From: Mangifera indica
Lineage: Eukaryota > Streptophyta > Magnoliopsida > Sapindales > Anacardiaceae
Length of the DNA: 64,000 nt
Reading direction: 5' to 3'
Assembly (NCBI RefSeq): GCF_011075055.1
Contig: NC_058149.1
Span: 15,258,449 to 15,322,448 of the forward strand
Made by a program: the position numbers and the translations under genes. The notes under the pieces were generated by a model, which did no database searches, was not told the origin of the DNA, and saw only the letters and a program-made list of their open reading frames with translations. Positions 47,931 through 61,377 of this stretch are shown here, one piece after another. Numbering within the stretch: the first letter of the stretch is position 1; every line of letters starts with the position of its first letter.

Positions 47931-50900
47931 ATGGATTTTGATAAACTTAAAGTGACTGATGGGCTTGAGGTGGCCCAGCAAAATGGTGATCATATGCAAC
48001 CTATTGTACCTGGAGAACATAGGGATGTTTCAGATGATGCTTATGGGACAGCTGAAGAGGTTACAGAGGCTGTTAGGTCAAATGGAGACTCAGGAGGTGT
48101 TCCTGAGTTGGTTAAAAGGAGAACTAGTGGGGAGGTTAGAGATGGATCAAATGATAATGTGGAAAGCAATGTCTCCAATATTTCTGAGGTATGAGTTCTT
48201 GAACTGTTAGATTGCTCTTATTTAACATCTGTCAATCTAAAACCTGCTAGTGCATGTCAGGTTGGGAAAGTGAAAGTTGCTGATACCTCACGGGAGTCCA
48301 AACCACCAAGTGGTAATGGCACAAGCAAGAATGAGAAGCTCTCAAAGTCAAAAAGCTTTTCATCAGCCTTGCTGAAGAAAAGCAATGATGGGAAAAATAC
48401 TGAGGCAGCTGCTTCAAATGGTTCTGTTGGCATGAATCCACAATCCAAACAATCTTTTACAAGCAGGTCTTTCAGTGACAAACAGCCCCATTTATCTAAG
48501 TTGAAGGTTGATATTACCCTTCTTTTTAAGCTTTTATAGCATGGCATATATTGACTTTTTTAATTACAAAAGGTTATTATTGGCTTTTGAATTCTGTATA
48601 TTTTTGCTGATCATTGTTTTTGTCCTCTTTCAGCAATCTGGAAATTCTGATGCAGTGTCATCTGAAGGCCTTGTGTATGAACTTTGAGTATATTAATCTC
48701 ATCAATATTATTCTTCCTTTTACCATGTAGCCATTCTATAAGCCTTAGTAATCTTATTTTATTAAATTGCAAAAGTGATAATTTACAAAATTTTTATCGT
48801 CCAGTTGAATCAAAAAATTTCTGATTAGTTGATCAGTGCTTCTCTCCTGAATGTAAACTTTCTAAGACACATTCATTGAGTACAGCATATTTTCCAGCTG
48901 TTTTATGAACTATTTTCTCATGGATGCAGGGAGAAGACAAAACGGAAGCCTGTGAAGAACGAACCTGTTGACAAAGCTGAAGATGTAGAATCTTCTCTGT
49001 ATCCCTTTTTATTATTGTCTTTCTCTTCCTTTTGGGGTTGAGACAGGGTGCCATCTAGGTTTCTTTCAAATATTTTTTGTCCCAGAATCCCATTTGTAGT
49101 AAATTCACATTATAAGTTTATCCTTAAGTACTTTATAGTTCTACAGCAGGAGATTCCAAGCCTCGGAAAGTGGGTGCACTTCCAAATTATGGTTTCAGTT
49201 TTAAGTGCGATGAGCGAGCTGAGAAAAGGAGAGAGGTTAGTTTTTTACTTGCACTTTGGAAAGATATATGTTGCCTACTCCTGCAGCATCCGAAATATCA
49301 ACATACTTGTCTATTATCATGATGTGCAGTTCTACTCTAAACTTGAGGAAAAGATTCATGCCAAGGAATTAGAAAGAAGTAACTTGCAAGCCAAATCTAA
49401 GGTGGTATTTTCTGTTGGTAGTAGACTGTAATTACCCTAACAGTATTTCCTCCCCCCATCAGGGTTTGGTGGAGGGAAGTCATGGATTTATTTCAACCAG
49501 GGTATATAAATCTTACATACCAAGCTTCAATAATAATGACAGTATTTCCATTGTCATGCAGGAAACTCAAGATGCAGAGATTAAGAAGCTCAGGAAGAGT
49601 TTGAATTTTAAAGCAACCCCCATGCCAAGCTTCTACCAAGAGCCTCTTCCTCCTAAGGTGGAGTTAAAGAAGGTAAGTTTGTACTTTTGTTCAACGTGTC
49701 TTCTTCTCTGAATTTTGGTATCATGGCACTCATATGGAGAATGCTTAGCAAACCATGTAGCTTATAACAATTCATTGCATGAGGTTGAGATATCATTAAG
49801 TGTGAATCTGATTTTATTGTCATTGTCATTGTCATTGCCTCCTGCATGGATTGATTAAAATTTATTAATAACATTAACAAAAAGGATGCTTGTAGTTTGA
49901 GTGTGACAATTATTGATAATGTTGTGCTCGCACCAATTTGAAAGTGTCTGTGTTTGCATATTGGTAGGGTTATGTCAGAATTGATGTTGAAAATTTATTT
50001 GCTGCATAAACTGTGATTCAATCAAGGTTTTCTTCAGGTGTTTTATGGTGGTTGTAGGTTTGAGTGCCACAAATGTGCTTTTTAGTCTGGTGGTTAGTTT
50101 CCATTTTGCTATGTTAAAGCCTTTGAAGTTCTCTGTGATTAACCCTACTTATTAGTTTGCCACTGAGCATTCTATTTCTTGAACCAAGCAAATTCTGTGA
50201 GTTGGGGAGGAAATTGAAGTACTGTCTTGAAATATTTCATTGTAAATTTTATTTTATTAAGCATTGGCTGATGATTTAGCATAGATCAGATAATGGATGA
50301 AAGATGTGGATTTGTGATGGAACTAGAGAAACAAGGACTAAGGAGATGGGTGGTTACTTTTGGGGGCTAAGTTTCACTGGGTGTATTTACATTTCACCAT
50401 TGACTAAGGTTTATTTGATTGGGAATTAGGATCTAGCACCCCTGTATAGAGGTATATAGCACATCTCACTGTTGATGAGAAATATTTGATCATTTAATCA
50501 TTTATTTTTCTTTGCCTGTGCTTTGCGCTGCACCTATCTCAAATTAATTTTTTTTGTTTTCCTGATAAACGAATTTACTTTTAGGTTCCTGATTGCAGCC
50601 TGACCTTCATCACCAAAATATGTTTCCTCAATTTTTCTATATATACAGGAAATATATCTTGATTACATGTTTGGTTCCATAAGCTAATATTGTCACAGTT
50701 CACGCTCAATTTATCGCTTGATCTGATGACCTGATCTTCCTTCCCGTTTACTGGATATGGGTAGTCAGAGAGATTGTAGGACAATTTATTATTTTTTCCC
50801 TAATCTTAATATAATTTGATATAGATACCCACAACAAGAGCCAAATCTCCCAAACTTGGTAGAAAGAAGACCTTGACTTCTGCAGAAACCGATGGAAATG

Positions 50901-51271
50901 GCACCCCTAGTACTCAACCAGGCCGACTAAGTCTGGATGAGAAAGTATCTCAGAGAAACTCTACCAAAGGAAATTCTGCTGTACAATTGAAAAGGCTGCA
51001 GCGGAAGTCCCTTCCCAATCTGCCTTCTGAAAGGAGCATTTTATCCAATTCCAGCAAGGAAGAAAAGATGACCTCATCAAAAGCAGCAAATGAGGAAAAT
51101 ACCATTTCACCGAAAGCAACAAAGGAAGCTGATTCTCTCATTCGGGAGTCAGTTCCTGGAACAGATTCAAAAGAAACTCTGCTCGGTACAGACGAGGAAC
51201 CAGCAGTTGGGGAGAGAGATCAACCCATCTTTGTACAGGAACCCGTAGCATTGGAGGATCAAGTTCATTAG
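47931..51271 (+). CDS. WDL5: TPX2-domain microtubule-associated protein, WVD2-like 5/6 type (8 coding exons)
   Basis: WVD2-like proteins bind and organise cortical microtubules; in Arabidopsis WDL5 acts in the ethylene response of the hypocotyl. Coding exons 47931-48188, 48261-48506, 48634-48674, 48930-48998, 49139-49235, 49330-49401, 49562-49672 and 50825-51271 join in frame to give 446 residues. The TPX2 C-terminal domain runs from about residue 219: [40 protein letters not shown], then [20 protein letters not shown] and [31 protein letters not shown] follows. The N-terminal and C-terminal thirds are Ser/Lys/Glu-rich and probably disordered. Start chosen because it follows the 5' UTR intron acceptor directly. 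The intron before the last exon is long (49673-50824). The call is firm for family; WDL5 versus WDL6 rests on synteny. Confidence 0.9.
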
Positions 51272-52412
51272 CAGTTGGAAATGGATGCTTATACAAAGTC
51301 GTTGACTTGATATTGCGTAAATAAGTAAGGTTTTAGACTCCCACATATTTGGTGATGAAAGTGAAGGATTCTGCATTTGGGTTGTGATGACATATTGTCC
51401 ATTGTGACTGTGTGCTTGCTGGTCTTGCCACTAGGATTCTGCATTCCCAATTGGAGCAGTGTATGTTATAATGTCTCAAGTTTCTATCTTAATTTTTGTT
51501 GTTGTTTAGTTGCCGGCTTTGATAGGTTATTTTTGAAAATTTTGGGTAATTCTGTCATCATCGGAACTGCCTGTATGGCACCCCGATTGTCACGGCTCAA
51601 TGCGAAATCAACGGGACAATTATCACAGGTGGTGTTTGTTTAAAGGGGGTTGCTCTTGAACAATTGGAAATTGGAATTGTCAGTTACGGCTTTTGTTTTG
51701 TGTGTTGTGGACAATTCATTTTTTATGGCCTTTTTTGGTGTTATAATGAGGTGTGTTTTCAAGGATTCCATGGAAGCCACTTCTTTAGCCTTGGGGCTCT
51801 TGGCTGACCTTAATGATTTTTCGTTACATGTGTTTCTTCCGTTTGTAGATAAATTGAACAATAACAGAAGCATTTGAGTTTGGTTTTGTCATGATCCAAA
51901 ACAAGACAACATATTATTCACATTTTTCTAATGTATTTTCCTATCCTAGTCACTGTAAAAGCATCATAAATATCCAGAAGACAATGACATGTGAAGAAGA
52001 ATAAGAAGATAAAGAGGAAGTTTTCATGGAATAATTCTATACGTATTATAAAGTAAAAAGTGGAAACGAAGTCAAGAATATGGGAAATGGGGTAACGACG
52101 AAGAAGAGCTAATCAGAGGGCAAGGCTGGATTCCATGGAGGCTAAATTTGAATCATTTTGAATTAGACTATTTACGAAAATGAGACAATCCTTGGCTCAA
52201 AGATTTCGTAGGAGTTCAATCTAAGCTGCTACCTGAGCCAGAGCAGGGCGTTTAATGATAAGCATAGAATAACACATCAGTCAAGAATTATTATTATTAT
52301 TATTGTTATTGTTACATCAAAGGTTATTCATCATCATCTATTCACAAAGGAATTAAAGAAATATTATCAAGTTACAATCACAAAAACTCTTCACCAATAT
52401 TTGATTCATCTG
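51272..52412. other. convergent 3' region, no gene seen
   Basis: 3' UTR of the TPX2 gene from the left and of the TPR gene from the right. Hydrophobic open frames at 51377-51643 and 51650-51877 fit U-rich UTR DNA, not a gene. An ATT/GTT repeat lies at about 52288-52314. Confidence 0.5.
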
Positions 52413-53381
52413 TTATGGAAGGCAAAATGTTGGGGGTTCTGTAGTGCATTTTTCAATGTCGTTGTCTTCATCATCATCATCATCATCTGCAGCATCCCAC
52501 AGAAATTGAGCATAAGAAGCAAGAACATGGCTGCAAGTTCAAACAAAACCCGCCATCCATTAAAATTCAAAGTTAATTTAGAGCCAGCCTGGTTTCACAT
52601 GGACTATTGAATTACCAGTCGCCTGGAGCCGATTTTACAGCTTGATCGTAATAACTCTGAGCACGAAGAGCATCCTTATGATTCTTCCATATCAAACCTC
52701 CATATAAAGACAACACATTTCCATCCTGTTCATCTTGCTTCGCCAGAATGGCTCTCTGACAGTACTCTTCAGCTTTCACAAAATCACCTTGCACCTGTAT
52801 TCAATAGTTTTAGACAAAATACATATAATCAATCTAAATCACAAAAATAGACAGACTAGCACCTCCTTGAGGAACTTGGCATAATTGGCAAGAACAAGAG
52901 CGTTTCCAGGATACTTTTTTATCATTCTTTGATAATAACCTTCAATACTTTCACTCCCATTATTACCAGACTCTCCGTCGCTGCCTCCACTACCACCAGA
53001 ACCGTCGTTACCGCCATAAATTCCTCCATTGCCACAGCCACCTCCGCCACAGCCCTCGTTTAACGCCACCCCATCATGTAAACAAGATGATGTATCCTTT
53101 TGCGTGCAAGTTGTTCCTCTTTCCCCTTCTCCCTCTAGCTCGTCTTCCCTTTCCACCAAACCTTGTGATGTCAACGGTCTGTTAATCAAAATTTTCTTCT
53201 TAGAGAAATGAAGACACTTGAGATCGTCCTCTGATAAGGTCCTGGGAATTTTCTTGATGGGAGATGACAAGGACATGCATATGGATCTGGCGGTCCAGAT
53301 CCGAACACCCAGATCAGGTTCTGGGGAGGAACGGAAGGTTAATGGTTTCAAGATAGGTGTAGAAGCGCTTCTTAGAAGCAT
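52413..53381 (-). CDS. TPR-like protein with Gly/Ser-rich linker
   Basis: Exons 53381-52863, 52794-52616 and 52530-52413 join in frame to 271 residues. The C-terminal half holds three TPR-like helical repeats: [20 protein letters not shown], then [20 protein letters not shown], and [29 protein letters not shown]. Such repeats bind partner proteins; no partner can be named. The first 75 residues start [14 protein letters not shown], a Ser/Thr-rich segment seen in this plant family. They are followed by a glycine-rich stretch ([20 protein letters not shown]) and an acidic Asp run near the C-terminus made by a GAT repeat. In Arabidopsis a TPR protein of this type follows the WDL5 gene (At4g32340, from memory), which supports the call. 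Confidence 0.85.
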
Positions 53382-55273
53382 TATTATTGTTATGTTAAGA
53401 AGAACGTAAAAAGGTTTTAGCTTTTATTATTGAGTTGCTTGCTTGCGTTGAAGAAGGGGTTTTCAGAAAAGAAGGTTTCAGCCGTTAGATTGAAATCCTG
53501 TGATGGTGGTTAAAAAGTACAGTTACTTGCAGGTGCTTCATTTATGGGATTTCATGGTGGACTTTTGACTTTGAGATAAAATCGGGGAGATTGAGAAGTG
53601 GTTATTTATTCATATCTTAAGCTGAAGTTGTGGATTCTTGGAACACAAGGAAATATGCTCTCTCTTCGTTATCTTGGAAATAACAGGATTGATATGAATC
53701 CATAAATGGCTAAATTACTAAGATCATGGCTGAAAGAGCTAATCCCGAACATTTATTTACATTCCAGGAGAGAAGATAGCCGGTGTCATCATCAGCTTCT
53801 TGATGTTGAAGATGATGTGGCTTAATTAGTGTTTAGGCAGAACTTCTCTCTCTTCCTTCATATTCCCTGCTTCTCCAAGCAGAAACTAACCCGACTGCGT
53901 GCTCGCATGTAGAGATTTTTAGTACTGAAGTGGACGTTACCAGTTATGGTGAGGAGATAGATGAAGAAAAATATTAGAATCAAAGAAACTTTGAGCTCAC
54001 TTTGGTACTTTGTTGATGAAGCCGCCCGCATCTATATTTCAAGCAATGTATATATGCTAGAATAACGAAATTTGAGGGATAGAAAAAGATATAATATGGC
54101 TTGTCTCCTTAACCAATTTTTAGATATTGCTTTTAGTTACAGGTTTGTTAAATATTAATCTTCTTGCTACCCATGCCTATGCATCAAATTTCCTCAAAAA
54201 TAGGAGTAAAAAGCAGTCAAGAAAGGCTGAGCTCAACAATCTGAACGCACAGGCAACAATTACTCTTTTAAGTGTACAAATTAAGAGTGATTTGGAGAAG
54301 AATGGAGGAAGCTTATAGTATGATGCATAAGCTGTAAAAGTGAGTCATTGGGCATGGTGATGCCATCAATCTGAGTAAGTCAATTTGCAGGTTGGAAACT
54401 CAGTCTGACTGTCTTTGCCTGCACTTTTGCAATCGTCATACTTTCCTCATCATCAACAATTCCGAAAACATCCCATTACCTCTACTCATTCTGGGCCTAT
54501 GCTGCCACCCACTACTTTCACATCCGCTTCAATATCAGCAGGGGTGGATCGTTGGCTTGGACCAAGTAGAATTCCAGTTAAATTTGTAACTCAGTAGATT
54601 TGTCTATCAATGTTCAATGAACTTGAACCGGTTTTTACAATAATATAAATATCAAAATCTTCCGTGTATCAGTTTTACTTGAGACCCCTAATCATGGGAC
54701 TAAAGAAGCAAATGAATGAGTTACCAATTTTTTAACTATGTTCCAAGAAAATTTAAGCTTTCTCAAGTCCAAGTATGAGAGCAATCCCATGTGATCAGAT
54801 CAGGCAGCAAACATAAGAGATTTTATGCCCGAATGAATATGATTTATGGGAATGGCAAAATCAATAGGATAACGTAATCAAATATACCTTTTTCCTAAAA
54901 GTAATACAGGTCACATGGACTGATGGACTCTCATCAATGACCATGTGCATTGGAGAGAGAGAGAGATTGTCGAGGACAGCATCGGCCTCCGAGACAATGC
55001 ATAGACATATAAAATTATCCCATGCTAATGCATATATTATTAATATTATTGAAAGTGGATTCTTCGCATTTGAGATTACTTTTTCATTAGTGAGTAGGAA
55101 TTTGGTATCCCAAGTCAGAAGTGGGAAAGCAACAAGTTGCCAGAGTCAAAAAGATATGTTTCAACTTTTGGGATGCTGTTTCAAGCACCAAAGATCTTCC
55201 TTCTTTCGTTAATAAATTCTGCTTTTCAATCTTCCTATTTCAATTGTTTCTTGCAACAATAACTAGATATATG
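53382..55273. other. intergenic, promoter of the TPR gene, no gene seen
   Basis: About 1.9 kb between the TPR gene and the retrotransposon. Open frames here (54127-54318, 54392-54597, 54937-55212, all plus) show no family similarity. The right edge holds the 5-bp target copy atatg (55269-55273). Confidence 0.5.
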
Positions 55274-55603
55274 TGTCATAATATAATAGATAATTTACAT
55301 TCGTAATGATAAAATGAAAGTTAGAGTTTCGTGAAACTAAAGATAGAAGAAAGGAAGAAAAAGAGAAACGAAGATAATTGAAACGGAACATAAAGTGGGA
55401 GAATATTTACTTGTTATTTTCTTGTTTCTTATATGATGGGTTTATATAGGCAAATCTCATCACCTTTCAACCAATAAAATCATTCCATCTTCAAGGTTCA
55501 TTGTCTAAGATGCTATACATATAGCCACCCATTCATTGAATGCATTCCCACGCAATTTTCCAATTTGTTTTCCATGTGATGGAAAAATCCACTTTATATA
55601 ACA
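55274..55603 (-). repeat. 3' LTR of the copia relic
   Basis: On the plus strand it starts tgtcataatataatag and ends ttatataaca, so it has TG...CA ends. Long stretches match 61054-61377, for example gggtttatataggcaaatct and cattcccacgcaattttcca. Confidence 0.85.
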
Positions 55604-56985
55604 CTCTCTCTTGAATTTTCATTATTTACAAATAATTACATTAATTTTGTAAAGAAAAAAGCCCAATAAAATAAAAATCAAAGTAAAAAAACATAATTAT
55701 TTAATGTTCTGTAAAATAGTGTTGGATATACTTAAACTATCTCATTAAAAACTTTACTAGGAAAACTTAGTAGGACAAAATCTAGTGAAAAAAAAAAGAA
55801 TACAGTGCACATTTTTTCTAAATGTGACAAACTTCAAAAATTTGCTCTCTCTGATAATACTCCATTTGATGAATATTCTCCCTCTTTATAATGCGATTAA
55901 TTTGGTTACTTGTTAAGCCTCTGCATATCGATATTATATATTAACTTTTCAAATGTTAATGTCGACAATGTCTTGGTGAATAAATCTGTAAGATTTTTAT
56001 TGGATCGTATTTGTTTGACATCAATTTTTTTACTCTGTTAGAGCTCATTAGTGTAAAAGAACTTCAGTGAGATACGTTTGATTTTGTCTCTCTTGATGTA
56101 TCTACTTCTAATTTGGGCAATACATGTTACATTGTCTTCATATAATATAAGAGTGTTTGTTATAAAATGAGAACTGCATGTATTCTGGATATGATGAATG
56201 ACTGACCGTTATTAAATGCATTCTCGATTGGCTTCATAGAGAGTAAAGATCTCTGAATGGTTTGAAGACGTTGCAACCAAGTCTGTTTGGTGAAATATTA
56301 TGATATTGTTGTGTCATTATATGTGAAAACATATTTTGTCTGTGATCAGGTCTTATGAAGGTTAGAAAGATAACCAACATCTGTATATCCAACTAAATTA
56401 GGGGTTTTATGGGATTTGACATAATAAAATAATCTCAAATCTCTAGTTTCACATAGGTAACAAAATATGTGTTTGATTTCGTTTCAATGACGATGACTTG
56501 GTGTAGATTTAAATTAAGTCAATAAATTGATTACGAAGGATATATCCAGTCCAGTGTATTGGACCAAATATAATAAAACTCTAATGACATTAAGATACAG
56601 TACTTTATAATGGAATATCTTTTTATTTTTTCAGATCGAGAGGCTAAACAACTATTAGGTTGCTCAAACAATGAGTCTTATTCATATTAAAACATTTTAA
56701 TAATTTTTCAATATATGTTGATTGACGGATAAGTATTCTATTTGAATTGTGCTCGATCTACAGACCGAAACAATATTTTATTTTCCTCAAATCCTTCATT
56801 TTAAATTCTTTTTTTAAATATTCAATATTTTTTTAGAGCTCTTCAGGAGTCGCAATTAAATTTATGTCATCAACATAAACTATTATAATAACAATTCTCG
56901 ATTTTGATCTTTTGATAAAGACATATGAACATATAGGGTCATTCACATAACTCTCAATTTTTAAATATTCACCAAGACAATTGTA

Positions 56986-57168
56986 TCACATTCGTCCAGA
57001 TAGTTTTAATTTGTACAATGATCTTTGTAATTTAATTGAGTACATGCTTATTGAATTGACCGTTTTTGTTTTACGCAATTTATGCGCTTCAAGGAGTTTC
57101 ATATAAATTTCAGTAACCAAGTTTCTATACAAATAAATAGTAACTGCATCCGTTAGACGTATATTCAA
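56986..57168 (-). pseudogene. copia reverse transcriptase fragment
   Basis: The minus-strand frame reads YLYRNLVTEIYMKLLEAHKL and then MYSIKLQRSLYKLKLSGRM, which matches the copia RT region around IYMKIPEG...LxRSLYGLKQSGRxW. The family's glycine in YGLKQ is altered. Part of the decayed element. Confidence 0.75.
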
Positions 57169-58133
57169 TTATTTAGAGACTGTTAATATGATTAAATATC
57201 TGAATGTAATTATATCCATCATAGGTGTATATGTCTTATCAAAGTCTATATTTGACCTTTGAGAAAAACCTTAGGCTATAAGTTTGATTCTATATCTAAC
57301 CGTTTTATTTTTCTTATTTTTTTTTTTACAAATACTTATTTATATTTAATAGATTGAACGTCCTAAGGTGTTAGAACTATATGCCCCAACACTTACGTTT
57401 TGCTAGATAAGTTAATTTTGCTCAAATTATTTATTCCCCTTTAGCCTAATTTTGTTTTTGTCTGCATTCATTCAAGTACGTGATTCAAAATCATCACTAT
57501 TCATAATGTCAGTAGTTACTGTAAATGAGAGTAAATAATTAATATTGATTGTTTCACAATTTCATATTTCTCGTGTATAAACATAATGTAAAAATTATCA
57601 GCATTATCATTTTCTCATTCTTCAGGATTTTGTATCACTTCAGAAGTTTGTATTATTTCAGAGGTTTGAGTCTTTTCAGAGATCATTACCTCTTCTAGAA
57701 AAAATATTAGAAAGTGTGGATTTTTCATTCATTTTAGGATCATCATGATTGATATCTATTTGATTATTTGTCTTTCTTTTTTAAGAAACAATGTCTTTCA
57801 ATCCAACAGGTCTACCATGCTTTTGACGTGTAGTAGATTGATCAGTCATAGTTTAAAGAAATTATTCAATAGTCACATTAATTTTTGTTGGTGCGTTAGC
57901 AGCTATAACATGTGATCTTGTCACTTTTGTCATATTTATAAATACATCAAACATTTTATTCACAATAATTTATAAACGCACTACCTTCTACACTTCAGTT
58001 TTACCTTAGGATATATGAGGATCTAGATGAGACAAGATAGGTATATACCATGTGAGTTCATATCTAACTTTATGAGGCGTTTTCTTTTTTCCTAAAGTGA
58101 AAATGTTGTTTCATCAAAGTAACAATCTGTAAA

Positions 58134-58322
58134 TCATGCAATAAAAAAATCATCTGTTAATGGTTTCAAATACCTGATAATGGATGATAAATTATATCCA
58201 ACATATATTTTCAAATGACGTTGAGATCCCAGTTTTACGCGTTGAGGAGACACAATAAGGACATATATAACATAACCAAATATCCTCAAATGAGATATAT
58301 CAGGTTGGTGATCAAAAACCAA
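58134..58322 (-). pseudogene. copia integrase C-terminal fragment
   Basis: HLRIFGYVIYVLIVSPQRVK, then KIYVGYNLSSIIRYLKPLTD match the region after the integrase core in plant copia elements (HLRxFGCxVYV...GYxxxSIIRYLEP). Truncated by stops on both sides. Confidence 0.8.
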
Positions 58323-58858
58323 TTATAATAGAGAATACTGATGATGAGAGAAAGGTCACAAGCGAATTAACACTTCATAATGTAATATGACATGTCCCTA
58401 CATATAAATTGATAATTGAGTTCTTAATAATAAAGTACATGCAATTACCTGAACTCATTTGATAAGAGACTCAACTAATCTATTATGAGTGTGAATATAT
58501 GAGACTGAATGTTCAACATCAATCCCCATAGACATATAATAATCATCAAATATCTTGAATATAAATTCACTAACATTATTTAGTTGTATTGATTTGCTCG
58601 AATAATATAAGAAATGTGTTTTTAATTTAATAATTTGTGTTAATAATTTAGTAAATAAAACATTTCGAATTGATAATAAACAAACATTGGACCATCGTGC
58701 AGATGCATCAATGAAGCCATAAAATAATAAAATGGGTCACTTGATGGATGAATGAGTCCATATATATCTCATTGAATCTTTTATAGGAATGATGAATATT
58801 CAACTTTAATTTTGGAGAGAAATAGTCTTATTATTAATTTACCTTGAAAATAGGTGAT

Positions 58859-59074
58859 TCAGAATTTTTCATTGAACAATAAAATCTTGTCTTTATTTAA
58901 TGCATGTGCATGCAAATTTTTAAGAATCCTACGCATCATTGTAAATTTTGAGTAGCTTAAACAGTCATGCCAAAGTGTAAAGACTTTTGGATCAGAAAAC
59001 TTCTGGTTCGATATTGTATAGGTTTCAATTGTTTTTATAATTGTATAATACAATCCAGATGATAAAACAGACAA
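58859..59074 (-). pseudogene. copia GAG-pre-integrase fragment
   Basis: TLWHDCLSYSKFTMMRRILK matches the GAG-pre-integrase motif LWHxRLGHxxxxMMRRI. The usual LGH is changed to LSY. Part of the decayed element. Confidence 0.7.
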
Positions 59075-61053
59075 TTTTTCTAGTATAAGTTTTCTTCCAA
59101 AGATAATACCAATGATACAAATAAATTATATATCATTTTCGCTTATGGTTTTAATGTAATAACCATTATTTCTTATATTTTTAAAACTAAGTAGATTTCT
59201 TCTGAATCTATTTGAATATAATGTATCATTGATACTTAACTTTGTCCTATTTTTCAACAAAATTATTGCTTTTTCGGAGCCTTCAATCAAATTTATTAAT
59301 TACTATATAGTATTTATTTTAGCTTCAATTGGTGATAAAGTTAAGAATAATTTCTTATCTTTCAATATTGTGTATGTTATTACACTATCTATCAGACACA
59401 TGTTTCTATCACCAACCTTTGAAGTTAACGCTTCAATTTTGAAGTTCATTTCCTTTAATTTTAAAATTTATATTAATTATTACAAAATTTGAAAAGAAGA
59501 AATATATAGTACTAATTACACAATATAATAAACATAATTTCTTAATCTTGCAGAAATTCAAAAATATTAAAGTTTGCCAAATCAACAAGATCTAGATTAT
59601 CAACACAATTTGATTCGATCTTTTTGTTTGTATTTTTTATAAATATTTGGTATAAATCCATCAAATGTCTAAATGTACGACATGTATTTAACTAATGGCC
59701 TTTGAAACCATATATATAATATTTACTTTTATGATTTTATGGTTTACCCTATATCATTTTTCCTTTATCCTGTTTTGTTTTATCTCTGGTCCATTTATAG
59801 TGGAAAAATTTTCTATTATGATTATCTCTGGATCGAAACTTATTTTATCCAAGACCGCATTTGTGCCCATGATGACTACTACTAGTATTGCATTCACTTC
59901 AGAGAACGACACAGTGTCAGTGAGGCGTGTCTGATAGTTCCTCAATAACAATTCATTGTTTTATTCAACTACTAATATACAGAATATCAATTCAGAATAT
60001 TTTTTTAAGAGTTATTTCCTTATATTACTATTATTAGAACATATTTGAGGGATAAAATGTGGAGAAAGGTTTTTCTAACATATTTTCTTCAGTTATTTTT
60101 TCTCCATATAATTTCATTCTGGAGACTATTTTGAACATGATAGGATTATATTTATTTATAGATTTAAAATCTTGTAAGCGTAAATGAGTCCATTCATATT
60201 GGGCCATTGGCAATATTATTGATCTATGATGATCGAATTTTTCTTTTAGGTTTCTTCATAATTCTAATGAGTTCATAATATCTACATATTTTGCTCATAA
60301 CCCTTCGTGGATGTGGGGACGAAGAAAGATAGTAGTCTTAGATTTATCCTATTGGGATGCTTTATTTTTTTCTTTTGTTGTTTCTCTAAGGCTCATCAAT
60401 TCTTGATGGAGAACTATGTCCAGGATCCATTCAATGTAGTTTTCTCCATCCAATCAAAGAGTAACATATTAAAGTTTTACAAGGTTTGTCATTTTCACTA
60501 ACTACATGTTGATGAAAGTAATAAAAATTAGTAATATAATCAAGACAAATTATGTTAGAACCTTAGGTTCATATTTATCTCATATTCATTAAATTTTTGG
60601 GTTTACGATTAATATTCATAATATTATATTATGTGAAACTTAAAAAATATTTCAGACTTCTATTTTATTCTTTTCAAAACTTATGCAATTTTTAAATTGC
60701 AAATGAAATATAATTATAATAAATACTTTAATGAAACTTGAGACTTCAGGACCATATATATATCTTCTCATGATTTCATAAACTTCATGTTACAAATTAT
60801 ATATCATAAATATTCTAATGTTATTTCGGACTTCAAGTCTATATTCACAAATTTGTAATTTTAAGTTATAAATGATATTCAAAACTTTAGATCCAAATTT
60901 ATGATTTTGTAATCGTCGAATTACAAATATGATATAATTATAAATAAAAAAATTTAATAGAAGAATAACAAAATTAAAATCTCTATAATAATTAGGGTAA
61001 CGATATAATTAAAAGATTATGATAATATATCTGAGTAAGATATACTGATAATA

Positions 61054-61377
61054 AATTATAATATAATAATAATTTATATTCGTAATGATAAAATGAAAGT
61101 TAGAGTTTCGCGAAACTGAAGACAGAAGAAAGGAAGAAAAGAAGAGATGAAGATAATTGAAACGGAACACAAAGTGGAAGAATATTTGTTATTTTCTTGC
61201 TTCGTATATAGTGGGTTTATATAGGCAAATCTCATCACCCTTGAACCAATAAAATCATTCCACCTTTAAGGTCCATTGTCCAAGATGTCATATATATAAC
61301 CACCAATTCCTGAATGCATTCCCACGCAATTTTCCAATTTATCTTCCATGTGGTGGAAAAATCCACCTTATATAATA
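61054..61377 (-). repeat. 5' LTR of the copia relic
   Basis: Partner of 55274-55603 in the same orientation. It has lost canonical TG/CA ends through substitutions (it ends ttatataata) but sits exactly against the second ATATG copy. Confidence 0.85.

Larger units (their letters stand above)
55274..61377 (-). mobile_element. decayed Ty1/copia LTR retrotransposon with both LTRs
   Basis: LTRs lie at 55274-55603 and 61054-61377, and ATATG flanks the element on both sides (55269-55273 and 61378-61382). Coding remnants are on the minus strand in copia order: GAG-pre-integrase (WHDCLSYSKFTMMRRILKN, about 58859-59074), integrase tail (HLRIFGYVIYV...IIRYLKPLTDDFF, 58134-58322), reverse transcriptase (MYSIKLQRSLYKLKLSGRM, about 56986-57060). 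Every frame is broken by stops, so it is inactive. A polypurine tract (minus AAGAGAGAG) abuts the left LTR at 55604, and a degenerate initiator-Met tRNA primer site (ctgata core) lies just inside the right LTR near 61041-61053. Confidence 0.85.
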